Positions 46,526 through 55,954 are shown, counted from the first letter of the stretch. The stretch is DNA of 64,000 nt from JBCCCJ01 sp039029315 (GCA_039029315.1 JBCCGK010000005.1:1-64000); one strand, 5' to 3'. The notes: generated from the sequence alone by a model not told the origin. Made by a program: numbers and translations.

Positions 46526-48718
46526 TCATCGATGGAGATTCTCATACCAGGCAATCTTGTCATCATTGGTGGAGGCTGATAAAACGTCCGCGTCTCCATC
46601 CCCATCCAGATCTATGGCGAAAAGGCCATTAGGCGCATCGACTTTATTGGAAATGAGTTGAAGCTGACCGAATTCTCCTGAGCCTTGGTTCTCAAACCAG
46701 GCGATTTTTCCATCACCTGAAGAACTGATGACATCCATGTCTTCGTCTCCGTCCAGGTCAATCGCAATGACCTTTGTGGCATAAACTGTCTCATAGGAGA
46801 TGTTGCGGGTTCTTCCAAACTGTCCATCTCCTAGATTGGGATACCAGGCAATTTGAGAATTGTTGCTTGAGGCTGAAAGCACGTCTGGCTGTCCATCTCC
46901 ATTCAGATCCGCTGCGAAGACGGATTGGGCGCCATTGGCAGAAGCGGAAATGACCATTTGCCCGCCAAATTTCCCTTTTCCATCATTTTGATACCAGGCT
47001 ATCTTGTTATGGGAAACCGAGGCTGACAAAATATCGATATCTCCATCCTGGTCAAGGTCCTTGGCGTAGACATCAAAAACACCATATTGTTCGCTGAAAA
47101 TCAATTGCTGTGGGCCAAATTGCCCATTTCCCAGGTTTTCATGCCAGGCAACAGATTCTTTGGATTGTGCGCCAGTGATAACATCATTATCCCCATCTCC
47201 ATCCAGATCAGCTGCATAGACAGACCATGCGACCTGAGCCATATTGTTGATGATTTGTTGGGGACCAAACCCTCCTTTGCCCTTGTTTTCGTACCAGGCA
47301 ATTTTGTTATCCGAACTGGAAGCAGAAAGCACATCTATATCCCCATCCTGATCCAGATCTGCTGCATGGACAGACCTGGGCATATCCGTCCATGGACTGA
47401 TGATATGTTGAGGGCCGAACTTCCCATTTCCGAGATTCCGATACCAGGCAATCTTGTTGTCCAAGGTAGAGGCAGTTATGATGTCAGGCTTGCCATTCTG
47501 GTCCAGATCTGCTGCATACACTGAGTTTGCACCATCTGTTTTTGAATGGGTGATGATTTGCGTATCAATTTGGCCGTTTTTGAGTTGATAAGAGGCAAGT
47601 TTGTCATCCCTATGAGAAAGAGATAACAATTCATTTCTTCCATCCTGATCGAGATCAACTGCCAAGACCGTTCGAGGATCTATCACATTGGAGGAAATGA
47701 TTTTCTCACGATCAAATCCTCCCGTACCTTTGTTCTCATACCAGACGATTTTTGATGAAAAAGGATCGGCAAGTGCAGCAAATACATCGATATCTCCATC
47801 CTGATCCCAATCTGACGTACAGATCGATTTGGGAGACTTGACACGGCTTGCAATCACTTCTTCTCCCCCAAATAATCCCCCACCCTGATTGCTAAACCAC
47901 CTGATTTCTGGAGAATTATAGGAAGCAATAAGAACGTCTTGATGTCCATCCTGGTTTATATCTGAAGTCTCAATGGCGGTGACGTTCCAGTTTGGGATGC
48001 GCGATTGCTTGATTGTTCTTGAAGGACCAAAGCTGCCGTTTCCCAGATTTTTGTACCAAATGACTTTGGAAACCACGTTGGAACTGCCTAAAATATCAGG
48101 CAATTGATCTCCGTCAAGGTCTTTCGCATGCATAACAGAGGCCCCAAAGGCATCTCCTGTGATGTCAAGCTGCTCTGTGAATTTCCCTTTTCCATCATTT
48201 TTGTACAAATGAATGCCTTTTGTGTTTCGAGAGGAGCAAATCAGATCCATGTCCTTGTCTTGATCTATGTCGACTGCAACCAAACTGACCGCAATAGGAT
48301 TGCGGACCTGATCTGTTAGTAAGTGTTTTTTGAAAGTCCGTGGAGCTGTTTGTTCCATCCAGCCTACAAATTCTTTGGTGGCAAAAAAGATGTCAGTCCT
48401 GCCATCACCATTGATATCCGCAACATCTATGGACACAATCTCCTCCAGATCCTCCGTAAGTGTAAAGAGAGGACCAAAGCTGAGGTTTCCTTGATTGGGA
48501 AAGCAACTGATGGACCCTTTGATGGTTGAAATTGCCAAGACATCCAGGTCATCGTCTCCATCTATATCCGCAACAGCTGCAGCTACCGGAGAACATAACA
48601 GGCATTCTGAAATGATGTTCTGGGGCCCAAATTGCGCAGGTGCAATCATAGGCAAAATGGCCATCATGGCCAGAAGAAAATGTGTTCTGAGCAATAGGGA
48701 GAAAGGAAAAGTCGTCAT
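46526..48718 (-). CDS. FG-GAP/VCBS repeat secreted protein, 14 repeats
   Basis: 730 aa. Signal peptide ends near MIAPAQ. The rest is 14 repeats of about 49 residues, each with a calcium-loop-like D-x-D-G-D-x-x-D (e.g. DLDGDGDADVLSAS, DLDQDGDIDVLSAS, DINGDGRTDIFFAT) followed by W[YH][EQK]N.G.G.FG. Seven-bladed propellers are usual, so 14 would make two. It ends at the last repeat (NDDKIAWYENLHR) with no recognisable T9SS sorting domain, which is unusual. Convergent with the decarboxylase gene, 7 bases apart. Confidence 0.9.
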   Translation of the reverse strand: MTTFPFSLLLRTHFLLAMMAILPMIAPAQFGPQNIISECLLCSPVAAAVADIDGDDDLDVLAISTIKGSISCFPNQGNLSFGPLFTLTEDLEEIVSIDVADINGDGRTDIFFATKEFVGWMEQTAPRTFKKHLLTDQVRNPIAVSLVAVDIDQDKDMDLICSSRNTKGIHLYKNDGKGKFTEQLDITGDAFGASVMHAKDLDGDQLPDILGSSNVVSKVIWYKNLGNGSFGPSRTIKQSRIPNWNVTAIETSDINQDGHQDVLIASYNSPEIRWFSNQGGGLFGGEEVIASRVKSPKSICTSDWDQDGDIDVFAALADPFSSKIVWYENKGTGGFDREKIISSNVIDPRTVLAVDLDQDGRNELLSLSHRDDKLASYQLKNGQIDTQIITHSKTDGANSVYAADLDQNGKPDIITASTLDNKIAWYRNLGNGKFGPQHIISPWTDMPRSVHAADLDQDGDIDVLSASSSDNKIAWYENKGKGGFGPQQIINNMAQVAWSVYAADLDGDGDNDVITGAQSKESVAWHENLGNGQFGPQQLIFSEQYGVFDVYAKDLDQDGDIDILSASVSHNKIAWYQNDGKGKFGGQMVISASANGAQSVFAADLNGDGQPDVLSASSNNSQIAWYPNLGDGQFGRTRNISYETVYATKVIAIDLDGDEDMDVISSSGDGKIAWFENQGSGEFGQLQLISNKVDAPNGLFAIDLDGDGDADVLSASTNDDKIAWYENLHR

Positions 48719-49082
48719 GAATGTCGATGGTTTATCTGATGATTGTGAGATTTAAGACAGGGCAATAGGAATTTTTCGTTCCCAATTGCACTAGAGAATG
48801 AATGTAGTAAGAAAATGAGAAATGATATGAGTCCATTGATGAAACGGATATGTAGGGGGGTTATTTTGAATAACAGTGGTTTTTTTCTGATATGTCAATA
48901 AATCGTTATTGAGGTATATCTGAATTCGTGTACCAACTTTTTTGCTTCCAACTCACCCGAATGGCTTGATACATTGGAGAATATTTTGGATGCTTTCTGC
49001 CTTTCTTACCGAAAGTCAATGAGATCTACCACCAAGCCTACCTAGCTTTGCTACCAGATGACAGGTATCACATACAACACAT
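48719..49082. other. Intergenic region upstream of FG-GAP and DUF4386 genes
   Basis: 364 bp between divergent genes. AT-rich; no repeat, RNA gene or clear promoter box was recognised. Both genes are expected to be transcribed from here. Confidence 0.5.
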
Positions 49083-49772
49083 ATGTTTCAACTGAATAGC
49101 AAACTTTCATTTCATCGAATAGTGGCATTGACAACGGGTATATCTTTGTTGATCATGGCAGTGGCTGCTTTTTTTGCCATCAATCTACCTGGGGAAGAAC
49201 TCAATCTGGGTACAAAAGAAGAGATCCATTCGGTAGCATCACAGCTTCGTGGCAATCTATTGGCCTGGTTGATTATTTTGATCACAGATGTGCTGGTTGC
49301 CTGGGGATTGTACGTGTTGTTGGAAGAAAGAAACAGGCATATATCTTTGCTGGCAGCCTGGTTCAGATTGTTGTACACTTGTATTCTTGGAGTTGGGATT
49401 TCTTATTTACTCTCGACTGCTCTTCCATTACTGCTAGAAACCCCTTCAGATCTGCTGGCCGAGCCTGATCACTTAGGAGAAATGATAGGCATGGCATCTC
49501 GGGGATTTCAGGAAGTCTGGTCTTTTGGATTGATTGTCTTTGGCATCCATTTGCTCCTGTTGGGGGGAGTGGTTCTCCAAACACGGATTCCACGATTTCT
49601 TGGAATATTGTTGCTACTTGCAGGCTTGGGCTATTGTATTGTTCACACAGGAGGTCTGTTGTCAGCCGGATTTGATACATATAAAAAGACCATTGAAATG
49701 ATATTCATGCTTCCGATGATTGCTGGAGAAATTGGACTTGCCATTTGGCTCCTGATCAAAGGTGGCAAATGA
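49083..49772 (+). CDS. DUF4386 family membrane protein
   Basis: 229 aa with about six transmembrane segments: LTTGISLLIMAVAAFFAI, LLAWLIILITDVLVAWGLYVL, a segment around TCILGVGISYLLSTALPLLL, FGLIVFGIHLLLLGGVVL, ILLLLAGLGYCIVHTGGLL, and MLPMIAGEIGLAIWLLI. Matches the DUF4386 pattern (short loops, FLG near RFLG). Function unknown. Convergent with the Crp/Fnr gene, 9 bases apart. Confidence 0.85.
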   Translation: MFQLNSKLSFHRIVALTTGISLLIMAVAAFFAINLPGEELNLGTKEEIHSVASQLRGNLLAWLIILITDVLVAWGLYVLLEERNRHISLLAAWFRLLYTCILGVGISYLLSTALPLLLETPSDLLAEPDHLGEMIGMASRGFQEVWSFGLIVFGIHLLLLGGVVLQTRIPRFLGILLLLAGLGYCIVHTGGLLSAGFDTYKKTIEMIFMLPMIAGEIGLAIWLLIKGGK

Positions 49773-49781
49773 AAAGAGCAA

Positions 49782-50366
49782 TCAGGATTTAGAGGCAAGT
49801 CGCTTGCGGATTCTGCTGAGCGATTCAGGGGTCATGCCCAAATAACTGGCAATTTGATATTGTGGAACTCGCTGGAGGAGATCCGCTCTTTTGTTGAGGA
49901 AATTGATATATCGTTGTTCTGGGGAAGCACCGATATAGCTAGCCATGGCCTCTTTGGTTTTTCCCCATTCCTGCTCCATCATCATGCGGGTAATGGATTC
50001 CAGGATAGGAAACTTTTCAAACATCTTTTGATCCTGTATCGGGTTTCCAATGAGTAAAATGGAGTTCTCTTCACATCCAAGATAATGATCTGAAGGAATT
50101 TGTTGAAGGTAGGAATGGGAGGTTACTGCCCCATTTTTTTCAGTAAAAAACTCAATTGTTCTGTCTACACCTTCCTGTATCTGATATTGGCGGACACATC
50201 CCTGAATCACAAAATAACACTGCTCAGGAATATGGCCTTCCTCCTGAAGAATGCTTCCCTTAGAAAACTGCTCGATGAGGAGGTGATCTGAGATGTCTTC
50301 TATCTCTTGTTGGCTTAGTGCAGGAAATTGCCCAAGAAATTGTTTGAGGATCTCTTTCTTATCCAT
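49782..50366 (-). CDS. Crp/Fnr-family transcriptional regulator
   Basis: 194 aa. cNMP-binding-domain start KGSILQEEGHIPEQCYFVIQGCVRQYQIQEG, then FFTEKNGAVTSHSYLQQIPSDHY; C-terminal HTH (VPQYQIASYLGMTPESLSRIRKRL). Family members of this kind in Bacteroidota usually do not bind cAMP. Start ATG 50366; the frame extends to a GTG at 50399, which would overlap the next gene. It is probably autonomous. Confidence 0.9.
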   Translation of the reverse strand: MDKKEILKQFLGQFPALSQQEIEDISDHLLIEQFSKGSILQEEGHIPEQCYFVIQGCVRQYQIQEGVDRTIEFFTEKNGAVTSHSYLQQIPSDHYLGCEENSILLIGNPIQDQKMFEKFPILESITRMMMEQEWGKTKEAMASYIGASPEQRYINFLNKRADLLQRVPQYQIASYLGMTPESLSRIRKRLASKS

Positions 50367-50395
50367 AGTCTTAAGGTTTTTGTGCTGACAGGGAT

Positions 50396-50770
50396 TCACT
50401 GGTTCTCCAACGAATTGGACCCTTCATCTCCTATTGGCTTGACCGGGGGAATGATGTGTGCGTATTGGATGCTCTGGCTTCGAATGACTTCAGTCAAGAG
50501 ATGTTCCAGGCGCATGGTCCGCAAATAGAGCAGCAAACAACTCACTGTCAGTCCCATGAGACTCAGATATATCACCAAATCTACGCCTCTCCCCACGCCT
50601 AACCAATTGGCAATAAAGGTGCTACTGTCCAGAAAGGCGGTGAAAACCATCGCAGCCAATAGGATGCAAGCCGTAAGATATTTCAGGATGGGGTAGGGGC
50701 GCAGCTTTCGAAAGAAAACAATCAGGAGAAGGAAAAAAATTGGCAGAAGAATGAACTGAATTGGTTTCAT
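50396..50770 (-). CDS. DUF2304 family membrane protein
   Basis: 124 aa with three transmembrane segments (FILLPIFFLLLIVFF; LKYLTACILLAAMVFTAFL; VDLVIYLSLMGLTVSCLLLYL) and a short charged C-terminal tail with MRLEHLLTEVIRSQS. Typical DUF2304, usually beside glycosyltransferases that use lipid-linked sugars, as here: its ATG overlaps the stop of the GT2 gene by 4 bases. Confidence 0.85.
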   Translation of the reverse strand: MKPIQFILLPIFFLLLIVFFRKLRPYPILKYLTACILLAAMVFTAFLDSSTFIANWLGVGRGVDLVIYLSLMGLTVSCLLLYLRTMRLEHLLTEVIRSQSIQYAHIIPPVKPIGDEGSNSLENQ

Positions 50771-51444
50771 CTGGAAAACAATTTGTGGAGGATCAAATCA
50801 GAGAGGATATTAAACGCATTCCAGCCCGATTGTCCTTTGGCTTTGGCATAGGCTGAATATTGTATGAAAACGGGAACTTCCTTGAACCGAAGTCCGTGTT
50901 TCTTAATCTCGGACAAGATTTCTGTGGCATGAGCCATGCGGTTTTCCCGAATATGAATGTGTGTCAAGGCTTTCCGATTCATCGCTCGGAGGCCATTGTG
51001 AGCGTCACTCAGCCACAGTCCAGTCAGCAATCCATTAAGCACGATGGCGGATTTTAGTAATATTTTCCGACTGAGAGGGATACCTGAGGGCTGGTCAGAC
51101 AAAAAACGAGACCCCAGGACAAGGTCGGCCTCCTTGTCAAGAATGGGCTGAATTAAGGCAGCGATATCGCTAGCCTGATGCTGCCCGTCTGAATCAAAAT
51201 GGACCACGATTTCTGCACCTGCCGATAGCGCGTAGTGCATGCCTGTTTGCAGGGCTGCTCCTTGCCCTAGATTCACCATATGTGTCAGCAGATGAATGGG
51301 AAGATCATGGAGTTGTTGCCGGGTATCATCAGTTGATCCATCATCGATCACCACGATTTGATGTCCAAGCGGAAGGAGCGATTGGAGTGTTTGGCGAATG
51401 ACTTGCTCTTCATTATAGGCAGGAACAAGGATGAATACGGACAT
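50767..51444 (-). CDS. Family 2 glycosyltransferase (dolichyl-phosphate-mannose-synthase-like)
   Basis: 225 aa. GT2 start SVFILVPAYNEEQVIRQTL, VIDDGSTDDT, acceptor/metal motif HFDSDGQH, and DKEADLVLGSRFL. It lacks transmembrane segments, so it acts at the inner face, probably on a polyprenyl phosphate. DUF2304 directly follows and overlaps, which may form a membrane anchor or flippase part. Confidence 0.9.
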   Translation of the reverse strand: MSVFILVPAYNEEQVIRQTLQSLLPLGHQIVVIDDGSTDDTRQQLHDLPIHLLTHMVNLGQGAALQTGMHYALSAGAEIVVHFDSDGQHQASDIAALIQPILDKEADLVLGSRFLSDQPSGIPLSRKILLKSAIVLNGLLTGLWLSDAHNGLRAMNRKALTHIHIRENRMAHATEILSEIKKHGLRFKEVPVFIQYSAYAKAKGQSGWNAFNILSDLILHKLFSR

Positions 51445-51453
51445 GTGCCAAAT

Positions 51454-52197
51454 TTAGAGAAGATTTGTGGGAATTTCTCGAACCATTTCTCTGACAAGTC
51501 CAACATCTGTTTGTGTGCGGGTATACTCACTTTGACCCGGTGCGCCCATGAACACTACAGGATTGGTATATTCCATCGGACTGGGAAATGTCATTCTTCC
51601 GGTGGCGTGAACTTCATGAATTCCCGTTTCCTGGATTATCTTCTTGACATTATGAGGACGGACCCCGCCACCAGCCATGATGTTGATCTCATTCTGTTGC
51701 CGCTGGACAAGGTCTCGAATTAACGGAATTCCCTGTTCAGCGGTTGCTTGCAAGCCAGAAGTGAGGAGTCGATCTACTCCCATGACAATCAATTCGTCCA
51801 GTGCTCGAAGGGGATCATTGCACACATCAAATGCTCTGTGAAAGGTAACTTCCAGCGGTCTGGCAAGTTCAATCAACTCTTTGTTTCTCTCCAAATCGAT
51901 CGAGCCATCTTGTTTCAGAATGCCAAAGACCACCCCCTGCACGCCCATGGATTTGGCCCACCTGATATTCTGTTTCATCACCGCATATTCTTCCTCTGTA
52001 TAGAAAAAATCTCCTCCCCGGGGTCGAATCATCATCATGATCGGCAAAGAACAACGCTCTTTCACCAAATCGACCATGCCATGACTGGGAGTTGTCCCGC
52101 CTTCCACAAGATTGTCACACAGCTCAACACGATCAGCCCCTCCCGCCTCAGCAGCCAGGGCCGAGGCGACAGAATCAATACAAATTTCAAGTGTCAT
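51454..52197 (-). CDS. cutC: CutC family protein
   Basis: 247 aa TIM-barrel protein, standard length: LEICIDSVASALAAEAGGADRVELCDNL, MMMIRPRGGDFFYT, VVFGILKQDGSIDL, VTFHRAFDVCNDPLRALDEL, NIMAGGGVRPHNVK, HATGRM. Named for copper tolerance, but the copper role is disputed. Here it sits next to glycosylasparaginase (divided by a tandem repeat and a 171-bp gap), sugar kinase and sulfatase genes, which suggests sugar metabolism. Start ATG 52197; an 8-bp tandem repeat lies 25 bases upstream. Confidence 0.93.
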   Translation of the reverse strand: MTLEICIDSVASALAAEAGGADRVELCDNLVEGGTTPSHGMVDLVKERCSLPIMMMIRPRGGDFFYTEEEYAVMKQNIRWAKSMGVQGVVFGILKQDGSIDLERNKELIELARPLEVTFHRAFDVCNDPLRALDELIVMGVDRLLTSGLQATAEQGIPLIRDLVQRQQNEINIMAGGGVRPHNVKKIIQETGIHEVHATGRMTFPSPMEYTNPVVFMGAPGQSEYTRTQTDVGLVREMVREIPTNLL

Positions 52198-52221
52198 TGT
52201 TGTTGGTTACTCATTATTGAT

Positions 52222-52267
52222 TATTGGGGTATTGGGGTATTGGGGTATTGGGGTATTGGGTATTGAG
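52222..52267. repeat. 8-bp tandem repeat (TATTGGGG) before cutC
   Basis: Four exact TATTGGGG units (52222-52253), then TATTGGG and TATTGAG. On the minus strand this is the leader of cutC, starting 25 bases upstream of its ATG. Same type of unit as at 39220. Confidence 0.85.
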
Positions 52268-52368
52268 TGATTGATTTTGCAGATAAGTTGGTGCGAAGAG
52301 TTATGTTCGAATTTGGGAACTCAGAGAGAAAAATGATAATAAATACCCTTATTCCCCCTCCTCAACTT

Positions 52369-53346
52369 TTACAAATAGCTACTGGCTTGTGTGAGGACAT
52401 TGGGTGTGGAACTGTCTTGGGCTGCAAAATCAAAGCCTGATTGAATGCAATAGGAACCATATTCGCCTTGTTTATTGAGAGCGAGGAATCCTACCTGAAT
52501 GTCTTTGTAATCTGGATTTTTGCTAATCACGCGCTCTACGGCCAATCGGCAGGCTTCTTTAGGACTATGTCCTTGTCGCATGAATTCTACTGTAAGATGG
52601 CATCCCACAACCCGAATGACAGCCTCTCCCCATCCGGTAGCTACTGCTCCTCCTACCTCATTGTCCACGAATAGTCCAGCACCAATAATGGGAGAATCTC
52701 CCACGCGGCCGTGAAGCTTAAACGATGCCCCACTTGTGGTACACGCGCCCGAGAGGTTTCCATTCTGATCCAGGGCAAGCATTCCAATGGTATCATGATT
52801 CTCAACATTTATGGCAGGACGTTCAGGCCGATTTTCATTCGCCAGCCATTCTTCCCATGCTTTTTTTGCCTTTTCGGTTAGCAGATTTTCCTGTTGCATT
52901 CCTTGTTCCAGCGCGAATTCCAATGCCCCTTCCCCGACAAGCATGACATGTGGCGTTTTTTCCATTACCATGCGTGCCACAGAGATCGGATGTTTGATGT
53001 GCTTCAGGAAAGCCACCGAGCCGCAATCTCCTTTTTCGTCCATAATACAAGCATCCAGGGTAACATTGCCCAGACGATCAGGGAATCCTCCATATCCGAC
53101 AGTCATAACCTCCGGGTCAGCCTCTGTTACCCGAACACCAGCCTCTACAGCATCCAGGGCTCTTCCACCATGTGTCAAGATCTCCCATGCGGCTTGATTC
53201 GCCGCCAGGCCATGTTCCCATGTTGAAATGACAACTGGTTTATTGTCAGTAGGTTGACTCGGAGTATTGGCACAAGCTTTGAGCCAAATACCTGAGGCAG
53301 CAGCTCCCAAAGTAGATAGTTTGATAAAATTTCTTCGACTTGTCAT
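52369..53346 (-). CDS. Glycosylasparaginase (N4-(beta-GlcNAc)-L-asparaginase), Tat-exported
   Basis: 325 aa Ntn-hydrolase precursor. N-terminus MTSRRNFIKLSTLGAAA is a twin-arginine signal followed by a C (AKACANT: SRRNF, then KAC), likely lipidated or Tat-exported. The autoproteolysis site HDTIG is at 185-189, with Thr186 becoming the nucleophile; SGACTTSG and GAGLFVDNEVGGAVATGWGE support the family. Cleaves the GlcNAc-Asn bond left after glycoprotein breakdown. Start ATG 53346; a longer frame begins at 53397. It is divergent from the ROK kinase gene. Confidence 0.92.
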   Translation of the reverse strand: MTSRRNFIKLSTLGAAASGIWLKACANTPSQPTDNKPVVISTWEHGLAANQAAWEILTHGGRALDAVEAGVRVTEADPEVMTVGYGGFPDRLGNVTLDACIMDEKGDCGSVAFLKHIKHPISVARMVMEKTPHVMLVGEGALEFALEQGMQQENLLTEKAKKAWEEWLANENRPERPAINVENHDTIGMLALDQNGNLSGACTTSGASFKLHGRVGDSPIIGAGLFVDNEVGGAVATGWGEAVIRVVGCHLTVEFMRQGHSPKEACRLAVERVISKNPDYKDIQVGFLALNKQGEYGSYCIQSGFDFAAQDSSTPNVLTQASSYL

Positions 53347-53441
53347 GAATTCATATTTCTTAAACTCGAAAATGTCTAACTTTACCCACTTCTCCAAAAC
53401 AACAAAATGTTGAAAAGGCTTTTATATTCATTTCCTCACTC

Positions 53442-54440
53442 ATGAATTTCACTTCAAGTATGACACCTATCTCTATTGGGATTGACATTGGAGGCACCAA
53501 CACCAAATTCGGTGTGGTCGATCAAAAAGGGAATACACTTGCCCAGAACTCTATTTCTACACGTGCATTTGAAGCTATTGAAGCGTATATCGAAGGGGTA
53601 TCCAATGCTGTCAAGGACCTTCTGAATGAATTGAAACAAGAAGTTGAACTCATGGGAATTGGAATAGGTGCACCCAATGCAAACTATTTTAGTGGTAATA
53701 TCGAATACGCACCCAATTTGAGATGGAAAGGGATAATCCCTTTGGTAGAGTTGTTCAAAACTCATTTCGATGTGCCTGTGATTGCTACCAATGATGCCAA
53801 TGCAGCTGCAATAGGAGAGATGATGTATGGGGCAGCAAAAGATTATCAGGATTTTGTGATGGTTACATTAGGCACAGGCGTAGGAAGTGGATTTGTTGTC
53901 CACGGCAATCTGGTGTATGGACATGATGGCTTTGCAGGAGAGTTTGGGCATGTTTGTGCTGTACGAGGTGGCCGCTTGTGCACTTGTGGAAAAAAGGGAT
54001 GCATCGAAGCCTATGCCTCTGCCAGAGGATTGGTGCTCACCGTGCAGGAACAATTGGCTGCTACGACCGAAGAAAGTCTCCTGTCCCATATTTTGCCAGA
54101 AAATCTGAGCCCCAAAGATGTCTTCGAAGCTGCAGAAAAAGGAGATAAGATTGCCAAACAAGCCTTTGAATATACAGGGCAGAGGTTAGGCGAATCATTG
54201 TCCGACATCGTTGCCATCACAAGTCCAAAGGCAATTTTTCTGTTTGGTGGAGTCGCCAGAGCGGGGAAATGGATCATAGAGCCTACCCAGCGTCATATGG
54301 AGGCCAATTTGCTAAATGTCTACAAAAACAAAGTCCAAATCATCCCCTCCAAGTTGCCAGGTAGCGAAGCTGCTATCCTGGGAGCCAGCGCATTGGTCTG
54401 GAAAGAGTTTGGGGAGCATGTTCCGCATGTAACAGAATAA
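53442..54440 (+). CDS. ROK-family sugar kinase (glucokinase-like)
   Basis: 332 aa. DIGGTNTKFGVVD phosphate motif, catalytic Asp118 in NDANAAAIGE, GTGVGSGFV, and the zinc motif H170, C180, C182, C187 (CTCGKKGCIEAYAS). Phosphorylates glucose, GlcNAc, ManNAc or related sugars with ATP; exact sugar unknown. Cytoplasmic. It starts 95 bases from the divergent glycosylasparaginase and is followed 8 bases later by the sulfatase, with which it is probably co-transcribed. Confidence 0.9.
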   Translation: MNFTSSMTPISIGIDIGGTNTKFGVVDQKGNTLAQNSISTRAFEAIEAYIEGVSNAVKDLLNELKQEVELMGIGIGAPNANYFSGNIEYAPNLRWKGIIPLVELFKTHFDVPVIATNDANAAAIGEMMYGAAKDYQDFVMVTLGTGVGSGFVVHGNLVYGHDGFAGEFGHVCAVRGGRLCTCGKKGCIEAYASARGLVLTVQEQLAATTEESLLSHILPENLSPKDVFEAAEKGDKIAKQAFEYTGQRLGESLSDIVAITSPKAIFLFGGVARAGKWIIEPTQRHMEANLLNVYKNKVQIIPSKLPGSEAAILGASALVWKEFGEHVPHVTE

Positions 54441-54448
54441 GGAATGGC

Positions 54449-55954
54449 ATGAATAATTTCTGCTGTTGGATCTGGATGTTGATACTGCTTGTTCCTGCAT
54501 GCACAAGAGTTCAACAGACAGATCGACCTGTCAATTTGTTGTTTATCCTGACAGATGAACAGAGATTTGATACCTCTCTGCCATACGGAAATCAGCAAAT
54601 CCAAACCCCAAATCTTAACCAGTTCGCCAGAAAAGCCCTTGTTTTTGAGCGCGCCTATGTAACCCAACCTGTTTGTTCTCCTGCCAGATCCTCCATCCTA
54701 ACTGGCTTGTATCCTCATCAAACAGGCGTAAGCACGAATAGGATTCCACTTGGGGAGGAGATAAAGACGCTCCCGGAATACCTGAATCCAGGTTATCATA
54801 GCGCCTATATTGGCAAATGGCATTTGGGACGAGAATTGGATGCTTGGCATGGCTTTGACAAAAGGATCAGTACTGAAGATGGCTATACAGCAAAGGATAC
54901 CAGCAGATTTAGTGATTATCATCATTGGTTGAAAAGTCTGGGATATGAACCCAACCAAAAACGGACGCGCAGTTTCAGTCGTTCTTTTTGCGCCCAATTG
55001 CCTTATGCTCATTCCAAGAGTAAGTTCATGGAAGAACGGGCCATTGAGTTTCTCTCCGCCAACAAGGACCAACCTTTTGTCCTCTATCTGGGCTTTTTGG
55101 AACCCCATACGCCGAACGATGGTCCATTCAATGAAGTACATCCTCCTGCCGACATCTCACTGGATTCGACCTATGGGTGGGTAAGTCCTCCACATCTGCC
55201 ACTGAGGGAACAACTCATTCGCAATCATGATCCAGCCCCCAGAGAGCGAGAAACACTACAAAAACAAATGGCTCACTATTGGGGGCTGGTTCATCAAATA
55301 GACAAATCCGTAGGAGCAATCCTGAAACATTTGGAACAGATGGGATTAGCTGAGAATACCATTGTCGTATTTACCAGTGAGCATGGAAAAATGATGGGTA
55401 AATATGGATTGAAACCCAAAAGGGTGATGTATGATGCCTCTGCTCGTATTCCTTTGATGATACGTATTCCGAATTCAGAATGGAATGGCCAAACCGTGTC
55501 GAGACCAGTAAGTCAGATTGATTTGATGCCGACCTTGTTCGAATTGATGACAGGAGATTCTTTGTCTGATCTTCCAGGACAAAGTTGGCTATCCAGCCTG
55601 AAGAGGGACCCCAAACCGATTTTTTTGGAATGGCATCCCAATGTTGATCAACTTCGACGATATCCCAATTGTCCTGACGGCTATACAGAAGAAGCTTGTC
55701 ATATGGCCCGTGAACAAAAGATTCGAACGATTATCACACCAGATGGATGGAAGTTGGCCTGGTCAGCAAGAGAAGATGATATCTCACAATTATTTTATCT
55801 GCCTGATGATCCCCTGGAAGCCCGAAATCTCTATTTTGAGGATAGCCTGGCAGATACAGTTGCCTATTTACAACAGTTGATTCTCTCCTGGCAAGTCTCC
55901 GTGCAGGATACCGTAGGGATGAGAGGAAAAAAGACGCATACAAAAAATAAGTGA
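54449..55954 (+). CDS. Sulfatase lipoprotein; 3' end made of MITE-like sequence
   Basis: 501 aa. Lipobox LLVPAC (Cys18), so anchored in the periplasm or outer membrane. Metal motif LLFILTDEQRFD, formylglycine site C76-S-P-A-R in QPVCSPARSSILTGLYPHQ, and IGKWHLG, TSEHGKMMG. Hydrolyses a sulfate ester, probably of a sulfated glycan. The Cys-type site needs a formylglycine-generating enzyme or anaerobic maturase, not present in this window. Final codons RGKKTHTKNK and the TGA stop lie inside the reversed left end of the MITE-like element (55923-55973). Last genuine sulfatase residues appear before that. Confidence 0.93.
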   Translation: MNNFCCWIWMLILLVPACTRVQQTDRPVNLLFILTDEQRFDTSLPYGNQQIQTPNLNQFARKALVFERAYVTQPVCSPARSSILTGLYPHQTGVSTNRIPLGEEIKTLPEYLNPGYHSAYIGKWHLGRELDAWHGFDKRISTEDGYTAKDTSRFSDYHHWLKSLGYEPNQKRTRSFSRSFCAQLPYAHSKSKFMEERAIEFLSANKDQPFVLYLGFLEPHTPNDGPFNEVHPPADISLDSTYGWVSPPHLPLREQLIRNHDPAPRERETLQKQMAHYWGLVHQIDKSVGAILKHLEQMGLAENTIVVFTSEHGKMMGKYGLKPKRVMYDASARIPLMIRIPNSEWNGQTVSRPVSQIDLMPTLFELMTGDSLSDLPGQSWLSSLKRDPKPIFLEWHPNVDQLRRYPNCPDGYTEEACHMAREQKIRTIITPDGWKLAWSAREDDISQLFYLPDDPLEARNLYFEDSLADTVAYLQQLILSWQVSVQDTVGMRGKKTHTKNK

